Source: Eupeodes corollae (lineage: Eukaryota; Arthropoda; Insecta; Diptera; Syrphidae). From it: a DNA stretch of 64,000 nt. The stretch covers positions 84,621,073 to 84,685,072 of the forward strand of contig NC_079149.1 in assembly GCF_945859685.1 (NCBI RefSeq). The letters run 5' to 3'. Below the pieces are notes generated by a model, which saw nothing but the letters and a program-made list of their open reading frames with translations, ran no database searches and was not told the origin of the DNA. Every line of letters starts with the position of its first letter. Within the stretch, counting starts at the first letter, position 1. The position numbers were made by a program, and so were the translations under genes. This document shows, piece after piece, positions 63,851 through 64,000 of the stretch.

Positions 63851-64000
63851 ATCTGAACATTTTCATTTTTTTTTAATTTAAAGCTGAAGGTGAGGCTTGA
63901 GGTACTGTCAAAGTTGAAAATTTAGATTTTTGACTTTTGTATGGTTAATATGGATAGTTGAGGGATAAAGTTGAAAATGTTTGACTTGATTCTGTTTTTA
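63851..64000. other. AT-rich end of window
   Basis: Nothing recognised. Confidence 0.5.

Overview
The window is nuclear DNA from an insect, most likely a brachyceran fly. The genes have short GT-AG introns (about 60-70 bp), the intergenic DNA is AT-rich, and there is a dense mixture of insect LINEs, a tRNA-derived SINE and Tc1/mariner, piggyBac, hAT and Harbinger elements. Three host genes are supported: an unconventional class I myosin, the Myo1D/Myo31DF type (+ strand, about 3.3-30.6 kb); an AlkB-family dioxygenase of the ALKBH6 type (- strand, 39.1-39.9 kb); and a dUTPase (+ strand, 44.3-44.9 kb). Nearly everything else is transposon-derived.

Layout. 1-3.3 kb: a Tc1/mariner-like transposase tail, one copy of an unclassified repeat (called X here), and AT-rich DNA with short inverted repeats. 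3.3-30.6 kb: the myosin gene from its second coding exon to the stop, about 977 codons; roughly 34 N-terminal residues should lie upstream of the window. Three of its nine visible introns are swollen to 6.6, 10.0 and 7.4 kb by transposons, while the other six are 61-66 bp. Intron 3 shows at least four levels of nesting: an unclassified repeat (Y) split by an RTE-like LINE, which is split by a jockey-like LINE and by a second LINE, which is itself split by a LOA/I-like LINE. 32.2-38.7 kb: a long LOA/I-like LINE carrying a 172-bp palindromic MITE inside ORF1 and a 1.7-kb Harbinger element at its 3' end. 40.6-43.7 kb: repeat X split by a SINE, an RTE fragment, and a fold-back element whose two arms are near-identical arrays of a 14-bp unit. 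45.7-50.6 kb: a LINE split by a long RTE-like copy. 51.2-56.6 kb: a mariner remnant, a piggyBac-type pseudogene split by another RTE copy, and a third repeat X copy. 56.6-61.4 kb: an old long-inverted-repeat element whose right arm has been split by a second Harbinger element and by a short hAT element. 62.9-63.8 kb: another RTE fragment.

The host genes are constrained and intact as far as visible. Almost every transposon ORF carries stops, frameshifts or deletions. Several insertions have clear target-site duplications (13 bp twice, 15 bp twice, 8 bp twice, 9 bp, and 3 bp ATT and TAA), so a relative order of insertion can be read directly. Family names for LINEs come from remembered sequence hallmarks, not from a search, and clade assignments are tentative.
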